Below, one piece after another: positions 55,172 through 64,000 of a DNA stretch of 64,000 bases. How positions within the stretch are numbered: position 1 is the stretch's first letter; each line of letters begins with the position of its first letter. A program made the translations under genes and the position numbers. The DNA comes from Riptortus pedestris. Taxonomy: Eukaryota > Arthropoda > Insecta > Hemiptera > Alydidae. Location of the stretch: the NCBI GenBank assembly GCA_019009955.1, contig CM032233.1, forward strand, positions 124,827,001 to 124,891,000. The letters run 5' to 3'. The notes beneath the pieces are model-generated. The model was not told the origin of the DNA, made no database searches, and saw nothing but the letters and a program-made list of their open reading frames with translations.

Positions 55172-55594
55172 GTCCGTCACGCATGGGCTGCGTAAACTAA
55201 ACAGATTTCCCACGTGAAGTTTTAATATAGAGAAATCTGCCTAATAATAACAAAACTAGTAACAAGTCTCTAAACCAAGTCACGAGCGAACTGTTACGGA
55301 AACGGCCGAACTAGCTTTCGGCGGAAAGTCCCGAACATAGCCGACTTTTGCCGCCCACACACAGAATTCAAATGCAAATATCTCGGTTAATATTCAAGAT
55401 AGAGAATAAATGTATAGAACAATATTTATAGGAACTTTAGTTTCCAATAAGATTGATTCTATACAATTTTTTGATCCGACGCATAATAACGGAGATAGTT
55501 CGAATTTTCAAAACCCCCCTCCTATTTTACATAAAACGATTATTATCGAGTTTGGTACCGATCAAACAACAATTGCGACCGCTAGAGCGTTAAC

Positions 55595-55645
<51 letters not shown>

Positions 55646-55740
55646 ATTTTGAACGGACCTCATTTTCGTCATCTCGATGGACATATGACGAAATTTTTCA
55701 AAACTCGCGTCATGATCGTCCCATAAGGGAAATCTGCTAA
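55172..55740 (+). mobile_element. Family H copy, S module, two internal deletions
   Basis: Both tips are present. The C-tract joins directly to TATTTTACATAAAACG (part of the body lost). The 3' block lacks CCTGGGTAGGAT and GACCTCAATAGCTGATTT. (TA)n 55600-55643, CTAA 55737-55740. Confidence 0.9.
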
Positions 55741-56108
55741 AAACACAGTTAACAAAATGCTACTTTTCTAAAATTGATTTGGCTCGATGAACAATTGAAA
55801 TTTTGATTTAAAAACCCATAGGCCCAGTAGGAGGATTCTGTAAGTGGTCGAGTGTGAATGGGCTCCGTATTTGGTTTGTGGAGTGGGAAAGATTGAAAGA
55901 AAACAATGATACTGCCGTTTACAATCTTGCACCTCCAACCTGAGCAGAATAAATAAATTCAACAATGTTCCACGAAAATATTCCTGATTTATCTTCGATC
56001 CCCATTTGTATATGTTTGTTTGTTTTAACTCAGTATACAGAGTATCACTGTCATATTGCCTTCACCTTTATATTCCTCCACTCGCAGTGGTCTTCTCATC
56101 TTTCAAAA
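55741..56108. other. Unique sequence, no gene seen
   Basis: No recognised coding region or repeat. Confidence 0.5.
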
Positions 56109-56286
56109 GTCTGTCACGCAGGGGCTGTGTTAACTAAGCAGATTTCCCCACGTGTGACACGTAATTGCATTTACCTCAAAACGTAAAAGTTCAATGAGAA
56201 CAATATTTGGAATTTAGGCTTGAAATAATCTGCTCCAATATGACATGAGAAGGAGTGGGGGTTTACTGATGACCGAAAACTAAAAA
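56109..56286 (+). mobile_element. Family H M module interrupted at its A-run
   Basis: GTCTGTCACGCAGGGGCTGT, the M module (AAAAGTTCAATGAGAACAAT, AAGGAGTGGGGGTTTACTGA) to ACCGAAAACTAAAAA. Instead of the expected ATGCAAATATC, a new H tip follows at 56287, the same junction type as at 19142. Confidence 0.85.
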
Positions 56287-56704
56287 GGTCACGCAGGGGC
56301 TGCGTAAACTAAGCAGATTTCCCACGTGAAGTTTTACAATAGAGAAATTTCACGAGAGTCGAGCAGTTAAGGAAACGGCCGAAGTAGCTTTTGGCGGGAA
56401 AGTTACCCATCCGTTAGCGGCCCAGATTTAATAAAAATGCAAATATCTCGGTTAATATTCAAGATAGAGAATATATATATATAACAATATTTATAGAAAA
56501 TTTAGTTTGGAATAAGATTGATTCTGTACAATTTTTCGATCCGGCTTATAGTAACGGTGATATTTCGAATTTTCAAAAATCCTCCCCTTTAAACCCCCCC
56601 CTCCCCCGGGACCGATTTCAGTCGTTAACGAAAATGATCTTTCTTTTTACATAAAACGACTATATATCGAGTTTTTTATCGCTAAAACAAAAATTGCGTC
56701 CGCC

Positions 56705-56748
<44 letters not shown>

Positions 56749-56870
56749 TTGAACGGACCTCATTTTTTTCATCTACTAGGCAGGATTGATGGACATTTGA
56801 AGAAAAATTTCTAAAATTCCGTCATGAGTACAACCTCAATAGCTGATTTCCCTTAAGGGAAATCTGCTAA
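56287..56870 (+). mobile_element. Family H copy, S variant 2 module
   Basis: The first bases of the tip are lost (GGTCACGCAGGGGCTGCG). Module, core, C-tract and body follow, with CGCCAGATATAT leading into (TA)n 56707-56744. Complete 3' block, perfect palindrome, CTAA at 56870. Confidence 0.9.
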
Positions 56871-56873
56871 AAA

Positions 56874-57134
56874 TGTAAAGATCTCGGTTAATAACCAAGG
56901 TAGAACAAAAACGTACATAAAAACTTTTATCCAGCATTACATTTTCAATAAGATTGGTTCTAAACTATTTTTCCATTCTACGTATAGGAACTGAGATATT
57001 TCGAATTTTTAAAATTCCCCCTCATTTCCCCATTTCAGCCATTAACGAACTTGATCTTTCTTTTTACATAAAACGATTAAATACCGAGTTTGGTAACGAT
57101 TAAAGAAAAATTGGGGCCGCTAGAGTGTTAACTG

Positions 57135-57193
<59 letters not shown>

Positions 57194-57195
57194 CA
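56874..57195 (+). mobile_element. Family H piece, core to TA array
   Basis: AAAGATCTCGGTTAATAACC, core, C-tract, body to GAGTGTTAACTGACACA, (TA)n 57141-57190. The 3' block is absent. It abuts the end of the previous H copy within a few bases. Confidence 0.8.
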
Positions 57196-57727
57196 CAACA
57201 CAACTTTTAAGTAACAGTATATAAATATAGCGGCTTATATTATTATAGAAATTATTTGTTGTTTTTAACTACTATGTGACGAGGTCAACTGGGCGAAATG
57301 GGGGGAGAGAACTGGACTGCTCTGAGAGAGGGTGTTATTCCAGTTTTGAAGGGAATGGGAAATGGGTGGCGGAGCTTAAGTGAAATTTTCTCATTGGCGA
57401 ATCGATTTCCGTGCAAGAGGCCAGTTGGAAGCGTGTAGGAGGGTGAAAAAAAAAACATAATTCTCCGGGGTAGGAGTACTGGGGGTGGGGGAGGGGGTGG
57501 ATTGGAACTGGGGTGGAAGGATAGATAGGGGATATTACTCAACAAATATCTCCCCCAAACACCAATCCAGACAATTTCCAAACTTAATAATATTTTACCC
57601 ATCACTACTTATAGTCTCGGTCGCCCTCCCCCCTCTTTGAGGTTATAATGATGTCAGTGTATATGCACTGCCTGTCTCATATATTGAAATAACCCCAGAT
57701 ATATGGCCCGTCACAACGATAATGTTT
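57196..57727. other. Unique sequence, no gene seen
   Basis: G-rich stretch 57450-57530. A minus-strand frame here (57285-57605) is proline-rich low complexity and is not accepted as a gene. Confidence 0.45.
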
Positions 57728-57862
57728 TAGTAGATTTATCTTAAATGAAATCAGTAATTGAGATTGCACTTATGATGTTTTTTCAAAGAATTTCCTCAAA
57801 TGTCCCTCGATCCTACCCAGGAGGTGGAAAAAATGAGGAGGTTCGCTCAAAATTATATATAG
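57728..57862 (-). mobile_element. Family H 3' block
   Basis: TTTAGTAGATTTATCTTAAA, decayed block (TGTCCCTCGATCCTACCCAG), GTTCGCTCAAAATTATATAT. It stops at the array position, where Penelope-like sequence begins. Confidence 0.75.
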
Positions 57863-57874
57863 CTGCTGAATAAA

Positions 57875-58105
57875 AGGCTAAAGCAACACGTAAAATGTAT
57901 TGACAATAAAGAAAATAAAACTGCCTTGAAGGAACATGCCAACTCCAAGAAACACACCTTCAATTTTGAAAAAGTTCAGATAATTGATAGAGAAAGAAAT
58001 AATACTAAACGAAAATAAAAGAGAATACTTACATAATAAAAAAAACACTGTATACAAAAAAACATTAATTAAATGCCTCAAACATATATTCTATAACATT
58101 TTATC
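57875..58105 (+). pseudogene. Penelope-like element, C-terminal endonuclease region
   Basis: The plus-strand frame RLKQHVKCID, TALKEHANSKKHTFNFEKVQ and IIDRERNNTKRK matches the tail of the GIY-YIG endonuclease region in Penelope-like retroelements (TAL-x-x-H, H-x-F-x-F, I-x-D-x-E). In-frame stops at about 58015 and after, with a frameshift into YKKTLIKCLKHIFYNILS, end it. About 75 residues of a protein of about 800 remain. Confidence 0.7.
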
Positions 58106-58110
58106 AACAA

Positions 58111-58844
58111 ATAAAATAATCGAGTTCAAGGTTGACGTGTAAATAATCCATTTGTACTCAGCTGACTTAACCTAGCTCGGGGACCTCAGTATCAACTACC
58201 TCCTCTGTGAGGACAGTCGCAACGAATGTAAGAGGGAAACAAGAACTACAGAAATGTTAGTAGCAATCTGTATTTAGATTTAATAAATGTATACGTAATT
58301 AGGCACAAGGTATGTATAATATAAGGTAGCGCCATTCGCGAATAGCCAATCAGAATGCAGCAAGCCTCTACGTCACTGGGCGACAAGATTGGGGGCGGAA
58401 TAGCCGAAATACGATCAATATAAGCAGTTTTCTGATTAATTTGGCGAATAAAATATTGTTAAAATGGTACATGTCTGTAAATGATACAAATTACTTTAGT
58501 TGAATATATTTTATTTCAAATAAACCATGTACAAATTAGATTCCATTAAAAATAAATACATAATAGTTCCTTGAAAATGATATATGTTGGGTTACATTTA
58601 AAATAATTTATTTTTAATTAGCATAATCTCATTTTTATATATATAAGATATATGCCAAAATATATATATATATGACTATCTATATATATAAACAAATATA
58701 ATCTAATCTAATTGTAATTTATATATATATATATATTTATAATATATATATATATATATATATACGCATAGTGCAATCTCCGTAATTCGACCACCCCATT
58801 AATCCGAACTGGCTGTGAGAGAGTAAGCATCAGTTTTGAGGCTT
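58111..58844. other. AT-rich sequence with TA tracts; possible pogo/Tigger end
   Basis: TA-rich tracts at 58635-58765. AATCTCCGTAATTCGACCAC and TTAATCCGAACTGG at 58778-58815 resemble one terminal repeat of Tigger/pogo elements, but no partner end is seen. CCAATCAG at 58346 is an isolated CCAAT-like string. Confidence 0.4.
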
Positions 58845-58961
58845 GTCGATTTCGCTGAGGGGAAATCAGATATAGAGGTCTCACTCATGCTGCGAGTTTC
58901 GAAAAATTTCTTCAAATCTCCATAGATCCGACCCCCGAGATGACGAAAATGAGCTCCTCTA

Positions 58962-59029
<68 letters not shown>

Positions 59030-59585
59030 CTATTAACGCTCTAGTGGTCGCAATTCTTGTTTGATCGTTACGAAACTCGGAATATAATCGTTTTATGTAA
59101 TAAGGAAGATCAAGTTCGTTAATGGTTGAAATCGGACCAGTGGGGGGGGGGGTTTTAAGGGGGGATGTTTGAAAATTCAAAATATCTCCGTTATTATGCG
59201 TCGGATCGAAGAATTGTATAAAATAAATCTTATTGCACATTAAATTTACTATAAATGCTGTTCTATTCATTTATTCTGTATCATGAATATTAACCGAGAT
59301 ATTTGAATTTGTATTATGCGTGTTGTCACCAGTAGTCTATGTTCGAACTTTCCTGCGAGAACTCTGGCAGCCGTTTCTATAAATATTTCGTCCCTTGATG
59401 ACGCCATAGGTGTAGAGTTAGGTCTAACTGTTTTTTGGGGCTAGAAACTACTGGGTTGTTACGCCCTAAATAATGTTTTAGGTTTAGAGGTTTCTTACTA
59501 CTACAGTTGTTATTAGGCAGATTTCCCTATTGTAAAACTTCACGCGGGAAATCTGCTTAGTTTACGCAACCCCTGCGTGACGGAC
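58845..59585 (-). mobile_element. Family H copy, full length (S module with private insert)
   Basis: A decayed 3' tip (GATTTCGCTGAGGGGAAATC), (TA)n 58969-59024, G-tract 59142-59164, core, S module with the extra CTAACTGTTTTTTGGGGCTA and GTTACGCCCTAAATAATG. Tip to GCGTGACGGAC at 59585. An isolated plus-strand tip stub (GTCCGTTACGCAGGGG) lies at 59618-59633. Confidence 0.9.
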
Positions 59586-59689
59586 TTTTTTTTCGGAGAC
59601 AGTCAAAGGCAAAAAAAGTCCGTTACGCAGGGGTTATTTTATTAGTTGGCATGCAAATTAATTAAAGGATAAGAACCTTTATAAATTAT

Positions 59690-59925
59690 GAGAAACTAGA
59701 TTATTAGCCATTAACCAATCAGAAAATGCTTTAACAGTAACAGAGCCATCTTGTTTCAGTGTTTCTGGGTCTGTACCTTTTATGATTATTCTGGTATCAT
59801 CATCATAAAGATATTTTTGGTTTAAGGTTAGGTGGGAGGTCGTTTATACATATTAAAAATAGTAATGGACCTAATATTGAACCTTGGGGAACACCGCATG
59901 CAATTGTTTGCCATCATAATTGGTA
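59690..59925 (-). pseudogene. LINE reverse transcriptase fragment (CR1/Jockey-like)
   Basis: Minus strand: [20 protein letters not shown] (RT block B) at about 59900-59840. Then, one frameshift later, [11 protein letters not shown] (the YADD box with D in place of A) near 59800, followed by SVTVKAFSDWLMANN. The [13 protein letters not shown] form separates it from the R1-like LINE at 4920. Confidence 0.8.
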
Positions 59926-60309
59926 ACTATCTATATGATGTACCTACTAGTATTACTAAATTAATTAATTACTAAATACTATGTTTGGAAATATTGAGAA
60001 CAATGTTGGTGGGAAAAAACTAACTAATAACTTAAACAGAGAATGTAAATCCTATCTTTGAATCGATGGGAAAGGTCAGAGTTAGTTCATGGAGTAAAAT
60101 ATTCACGAGTAGGAAAGTCGTAAAGTTTTGTGAGGGCCTCCTAGGAGGTTTTATTCTCCGCCCGACCAAACCTAACATACAAATCTAATACTATTTTCAA
60201 CTTTGTACATTTCTAAGATTTTTTTGAGTAACTGCTAAATCACGTAATCTAATTAATCAGTTTAATGTAACATTGTAAGTCGATTTCCACAAGAAGAAAT
60301 AAAGTGTTC
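59926..60309. other. Unique sequence, no gene seen
   Basis: AT-rich. No recognised frame or repeat. Confidence 0.5.
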
Positions 60310-60740
60310 AGTTTATACTCATAATACCAGTTTCGAAAAATTTGTTCTAATGCACATCAAATCATCATAGTAAGGTGACCAGAATTAGGTTCAGTCAAAA
60401 TATAAATAACTCTTATAGTAAGCATGAATTTGTATTTTTATGAGCTTTTTCCTAGACGGAAATGAGCTTTTGAGTTTGTACTCAACAAGAGATTTTCAAA
60501 GGTCAACATTTTGCAACTAGGCTAATTGGAACGGGTTATCAACAGGTTACCACCCTTTTCTAGCCGGGGTGGAACTAAGGATTTTATTTAATGAATTCCG
60601 TCACTAAATAAATTCCTTTCCCAGGCGGGAATTGATCTCGGCACTCTAAGTTTGCCATGTGAGATTAAGGCCAACGCTTTAACTCACATGGCTAACCTGA
60701 GCCCCAACGATCCTACATAAGAAATGATGAAAATGAGATC
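60310..60740 (-). mobile_element. Old family H 3' blocks, one split by a SINE
   Basis: One diverged block lies at 60310-60400 (CCAGTTTCGAAAAATTTGTT). A second begins GGAAATGAGCTTTTGAGTTT near 60460 and resumes after the SINE as ACGATCCTACATAAGAAATG to GAGATCC at 60740. Joining around the SINE restores the normal block order. Confidence 0.65.
60537..60707 (-). mobile_element. tRNA-derived SINE, copy 2
   Basis: Same family as 26164-26340. Minus strand: GGGGCTCAGGTTAGCCATGT, then a B-box-like GAGATCAATTCCCG (mutated relative to copy 1), AGTGACGGAATTCATTAAAT and CTAGAAAAGGGTGGTAACCT. It interrupts an old H 3' block. Confidence 0.7.
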
Positions 60741-60743
60741 CTT

Positions 60744-60859
60744 TTAGCAGATTTCCCTTCAGGCTATTGAGGTTGTACTCATGATGCGATTTTCGAAATT
60801 TTTCTTCAAATGTCCATCGATACTACCCAGGAGATGACGAAAATGAGGTCCGTTCAAAA

Positions 60860-60921
<62 letters not shown>

Positions 60922-61404
60922 CTGTTAACGCTCTAGCGGTCGCAATTATTATTTAATCGTTACCAAACTCGATATTTAGTCGTTTTATGTAAAAAGAAAG
61001 ATCAAGTTCGTTAACGGCTGAAATCGGACCAGTGGGAGGGGGGGGGTTTAGAGGGAAGGTTTTTTGAAAATTCGAAATATCTCCGTTACCATACGTCGGA
61101 TCAAAAAATTGTATAAAACCAATCTTATTGAAAATTAAATTTACTATAAATATTGTTTTATACATTTATTCTTTATCTTCAATATTAACCGAGATATTGG
61201 CATTTGTATTCTGTATGTGGTCGGCAGGAGTCGGCTGTTCGGGACATTCCGCCGAGAGCTAGGGCGGCCGTTTTCATCACTAATCGTCCCTCGTGAATAG
61301 GTTTAGAGATTCATTACAACTACTGTTGTTATTAGGCAGATTTCACTATTGTAAAACTTCACGTGTGAAATCTGCTTAGTTTACGCATCCCCTGCGTGAC
61401 GGAC
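60744..61404 (-). mobile_element. Family H copy, full length (S module)
   Basis: TTAGCAGATTTCCCTTCAGG with the inner palindrome half lost, complete 3' block, (TA)n 60863-60917, G-tract 61035-61057, core, and S module (GCCGAGAGCTAGGGCGGCCG). Tip GCGTGACGGAC at 61404. A TA/TG tract begins immediately outside. Confidence 0.95.
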
Positions 61405-61467
<63 letters not shown>

Positions 61468-61471
61468 AAGT

Positions 61472-61521
<50 letters not shown>

Positions 61522-61582
61522 CGTGTGTGTGTGTGTGGGTGTGTGTGTGCGCGCGCGCGTGCGTACGTGGGTGCTTGAGTGG

Positions 61583-61619
<37 letters not shown>

Positions 61620-61654
61620 TGTGTGTGTGTGTGCGCACGGGGGTGCGTGAGTGG

Positions 61655-61724
<70 letters not shown>

Positions 61725-61770
61725 TTGTGTGTGTGTGTGTGCGTGCGTACGTGGGTGCGGTGGAGTGATT

Positions 61771-61801
<31 letters not shown>

Positions 61802-62075
61802 TGTGAGTGTGTGTGTGTTGCGTGCGTACGTGGAGTGCGTGCGTGCATGTGTGTGTGTGTGTGTTGTGGTGTGTGTGATGTGTGTGTGTGCGTGCGTGCG
61901 TACGTGCGTACGTGGGGTTGGCGGTGCGTATGCATGTGTCGTGTGTGTGTGTGTGTGTGTAGGTAGTGTGTTGTGTGTGTGTGTGTGTGTGTGTGTGTTG
62001 TGTGAGTTGTGTGTGTGTTGTGTGTGAGATGTGTGTGTGTGCTGGCGTACGTACGTGGTGCGTGCCGTGCATGTG

Positions 62076-62122
<47 letters not shown>

Positions 62123-62164
62123 GTGTAGTCTCCAAAGAAAGAGAAGTAATAAGCATATAAGTTT

Positions 62165-62214
<50 letters not shown>

Positions 62215-62215
62215 A
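61405..62215. repeat. Long compound TA/TG microsatellite tract
   Basis: (TA)n at 61409-61447 and 61476-61518, then about 620 bp of TG repeats broken by a recurring GTGCGTACGTGG-type spacer (near 61559, 61741, 61821, 61889 and 62043), and (TA)n at 62168-62211. Long Cys-Val or Thr-His frames on both strands are by-products of the repeat. Confidence 0.95.
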
Positions 62216-62225
62216 TTTCTATGTC

Positions 62226-62645
62226 TTTCGTATGTAGTGAACTGTTTTACGGGAGCGAAAGTTTGTCTCTCCACAAAAGGGAATATAATAGGTTGGAAGC
62301 AATGGAAATAGAGACCTGGCGTAGAATCACTAGAACAAGTTGAACTGAAAAATAAAGCCGCATGCTCATGGGAGCTCTAAATGAGGTAAGTGTTAGAAAA
62401 TCTTATTAAGACCTTAGAAAAAAGGATATTGAAATTTCTTGGGCATATTATAAGGCACAATGACTTCATCACAAGTATATTTGAAGGTAAGGTTTTTAGG
62501 TATAGGCGAAGGGGGAGGCATAGAAAATGCTCTTTTAAAGTCATCAAGCATCTTATGGATTTCGGTGAGTATAGTAATATCAAAAGAGCAGCTTCCGGTA
62601 GTACACAATGGTTGCAACAGCAAGGCGGAGCCTTTAGTTCATGAT
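62226..62645 (+). pseudogene. LINE C-terminal fragment (RTE/CR1-like 3' end)
   Basis: ELFYGSESLSLHKREYNRLE, then METWRR-like IETWRRITRTS with a stop. In a shifted frame from 62390: ILKFLGHIIRHNDFITSIFE, YRRRGRHRKCSFKVIKHLMD and IKRAASGSTQWL, ending at 62644. K-(L)-x-F-L-G-H-(I/V)-x-R and G-x-R-x-R-G-R-x-R-x-x-W/F are the standard C-terminal signatures of this LINE group. Several stops and frameshifts are present. Confidence 0.8.
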
Positions 62646-62699
62646 TATTAAAGTTCGAAATCATCCTAAGTCATGACATCTTATTTTCATCTACCTCAC

Positions 62700-62828
62700 T
62701 CAGTAAAAGTTCAATGAAACCAATATTTGGGTTTTAACCTTGGAATGGAGTTGTTCATAAAATTACAGGTTATTGTCAATGTGACATGAGAAGGAGGGGG
62801 CTTACTAATAGCTGAAAACTAAAAATCC
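62700..62828 (+). mobile_element. Family H M-module fragment
   Basis: AGTAAAAGTTCAATGAAACC, GACATGAGAAGGAGGGGGCT and AGCTGAAAACTAAAAATCC. Tip and core are both absent. Confidence 0.7.
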
Positions 62829-63434
62829 AAAATTGTCATCTACATTTGATGAAGTATAAAACCTATTATCCACAATTATGAAGAGTTTCTAATAGCATTA
62901 GCACTGTGGAATATAAGGTTTTGCCTCCTTCCAGTTTAAACTATTTATAGTTTATTCATTTATTTTTTTTATTTATTTATCTTTTTTTTATTCTTTGTTT
63001 GTTTTTATTTTTATTTGTATTTTTTTCCTCATAAATGAAAATATACTACTAACAAATTTATATTTTAGCTTTGTCGCACTTCTGTAGCGCAGTTAGCGTG
63101 GTGTAAAAATTTTAATGATATATTTAATCTTGTAAAATTGTTATTCTAACATGTTTAAAAGATGAATCGCCATTGTAGCGGCATGGTCCTATTTATATTG
63201 TACTTTTGTAACATTTAGCTTTGTAAGAAGTATGTTAGATTATTTATTTAAATTTTTGTAAAAGTTTTATTCAAACATGTTAACCTAGATGAATCGCTAT
63301 TGTTTGCGGAATCTCAAATAAATCAGTATATATATATATATATAAATATATATATAGTATATATGTATAAAAATCCAAATAACTCGGTTAATATTCATAT
63401 TAAAGAAAATATGTAAATTAAACATTTACAGGAT
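62829..63434. other. AT-rich sequence with a 123-bp partial duplication
   Basis: TTCTAACATGTTTAAAAGAT and GAATCGCCATTGTAGCGG (63144-63181) recur as TTCAAACATGTTAACCTAGA and GAATCGCTATTGTTTGCGG about 123 bp on. AATAAA lies at 63316, so this may be a LINE 3' UTR. A short TA tract follows at 63326-63360. No coding sequence is seen. Confidence 0.45.
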
Positions 63435-64000
63435 GTACGTGTCTGATACAGCTATAGTGGTCGGAATTTCAGTTAGATACTTAAATGTTTCGTGTGTTTC
63501 AAAATAAAGATCAAGTACGTTAACGGGCGCGATTGGACCAGCGGGGGTAATTTATATAAGTGTTATGCACATGGTTTTTCTATATGGAATATTAAACGAG
63601 ATATTTCTATATTTTAGTTTTCGGCTGTCCCTCCTGTGACTCCTGTCGTATTAACAACAAGATGTTATGTCATAAACCACTTCATCCAAGGTTGAATACC
63701 AAATATGTTTTTCATTGAACTTTTACTTTGTGAGATAGATGCGAATGCGTTATGTGATGACTCCATTAATTAAGAATTTCCGTTCTTTACTCGAAAATGT
63801 TTAATTGATCTCTTCCATACTCGATATTTAACCATTTCAGACAACATTCAGACCAAATTTATACAGGCTGAAGTCTTGCCTAGTTTAGAGGGGGGGGGGA
63901 GTTCGAAAATTCAAAATATCTCCGTTACTTTGACTTGGATCGTAAAATGTTGTAGATAGAGCCAATCATGTTATACTATTGATGGGATAAAATTATTGTT
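63435..64000 (-). mobile_element. Diverged family H pieces at the right edge
   Basis: CAGCTATAGTGGTCGGAATT, the body, a weak G-tract and the core (ATATTAAACGAGATATTT), then M-like text (TTTTTCATTGAACTTTTACT). A second piece follows with a G-run (63890-63900) and AAAATATCTCCGTTACTTTG, running toward the window end. Resembles 12890-13140. Confidence 0.6.

Noticed and set aside
57285..57605. 106-codon minus-strand proline-rich frame
   Set aside because: Low-complexity run over a G/C-rich tract with no domain, no start context and no conserved neighbour.
10262..60249. Many frames of 60-120 codons containing long Tyr-Ile runs
   Set aside because: They read through family H bodies and their (TA)n arrays. 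The same peptide text appears at every copy and in both orientations.
61407..62274. Open frames of 106-267 codons rich in Thr-His, Cys-Val or Tyr-Ile
   Set aside because: They are translations of TG, CA and TA repeats in several frames at once, with no domain.
1..64000. CRISPR array
   Set aside because: Repeats are dispersed transposons or microsatellites. There are no short regular direct repeats with unique spacers, and the DNA is eukaryotic.

Overview
This 64 kb window is AT-rich animal DNA, most likely from an arthropod. No host gene, rRNA gene or functional tRNA gene could be supported. Almost every recognisable feature is a mobile element or its debris. The arthropod suggestion is inference from the mix: two mariner elements, a Tc1-like and a pogo-like element, a Ginger/KRBA2-like transposon, an R1/I-type LINE, a Penelope-like fragment and tRNA-derived SINEs. 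Most open reading frames are chance readings of repeats or broken transposon genes.

The window is dominated by one interspersed family, called family H here, with about fifty copies or pieces on both strands. A complete copy is about 0.63 to 0.95 kb (reference copy 37339-37969). In forward orientation it starts after an A-run with GTCCGTCACGCAGGGGCTGCG, which holds a small ACGCAG-GGG-CTGCGT hairpin. Next come AGCAGATTTCCC, a variable 5' module, a core with an internal inverted repeat (AAATATCTCGGTTA / TAACGGAGATATTT), a C-rich tract, a conserved block ending near GCGTTAACAGACA, a (TA)n array, a second conserved block, and a terminal 20-bp palindrome GATTTCCCTTAAGGGAAATC followed by TGCTAA. 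Subterminal inverted repeats, a 3' palindrome and an internal microsatellite resemble Helentron-associated elements (HINE/DINE-1 type). That class assignment is inference. Three 5' modules occur: S (short, contains GAACAGTTACGG), L (long, contains CACCGGAAAGAAAAACAATT) and M (medium, contains AAAAGTTCAATGAGAACAAT).

The (TA)n arrays of family H act as landing sites. Two copies of a second repeat (family B), a Ginger-like transposon and a mariner all sit inside such arrays, with H sequence or TA array on each side. Other nests: a pogo-like element inside a mariner inside an H copy (313-3029); an H copy inside the RNase H region of a LINE (27430-28636); a LINE inside a very small LTR element with a tRNA-Lys-type primer site (4680-6458); and a SINE inside an old H copy (60310-60740).

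Layout: 1-6.5 kb, nested DNA transposons and the LTR/LINE composite; 7-13.8 kb, H and B copies; 14.5-17.3 kb, hAT-like and Ginger-like elements; 19.3-22.8 kb, a large inverted duplication; 24-34 kb, H copies with SINE, LINE and mariner; 35-50 kb, many near-complete H copies with LINE debris and a Tc1-like element; 51.3-53.1 kb, a 32-bp minisatellite with a 65-bp higher-order repeat; 54-64 kb, more H copies, a Penelope-like fragment, LINE fragments and a long TG/TA tract. Stretches between these look unique and hold no gene I can support.
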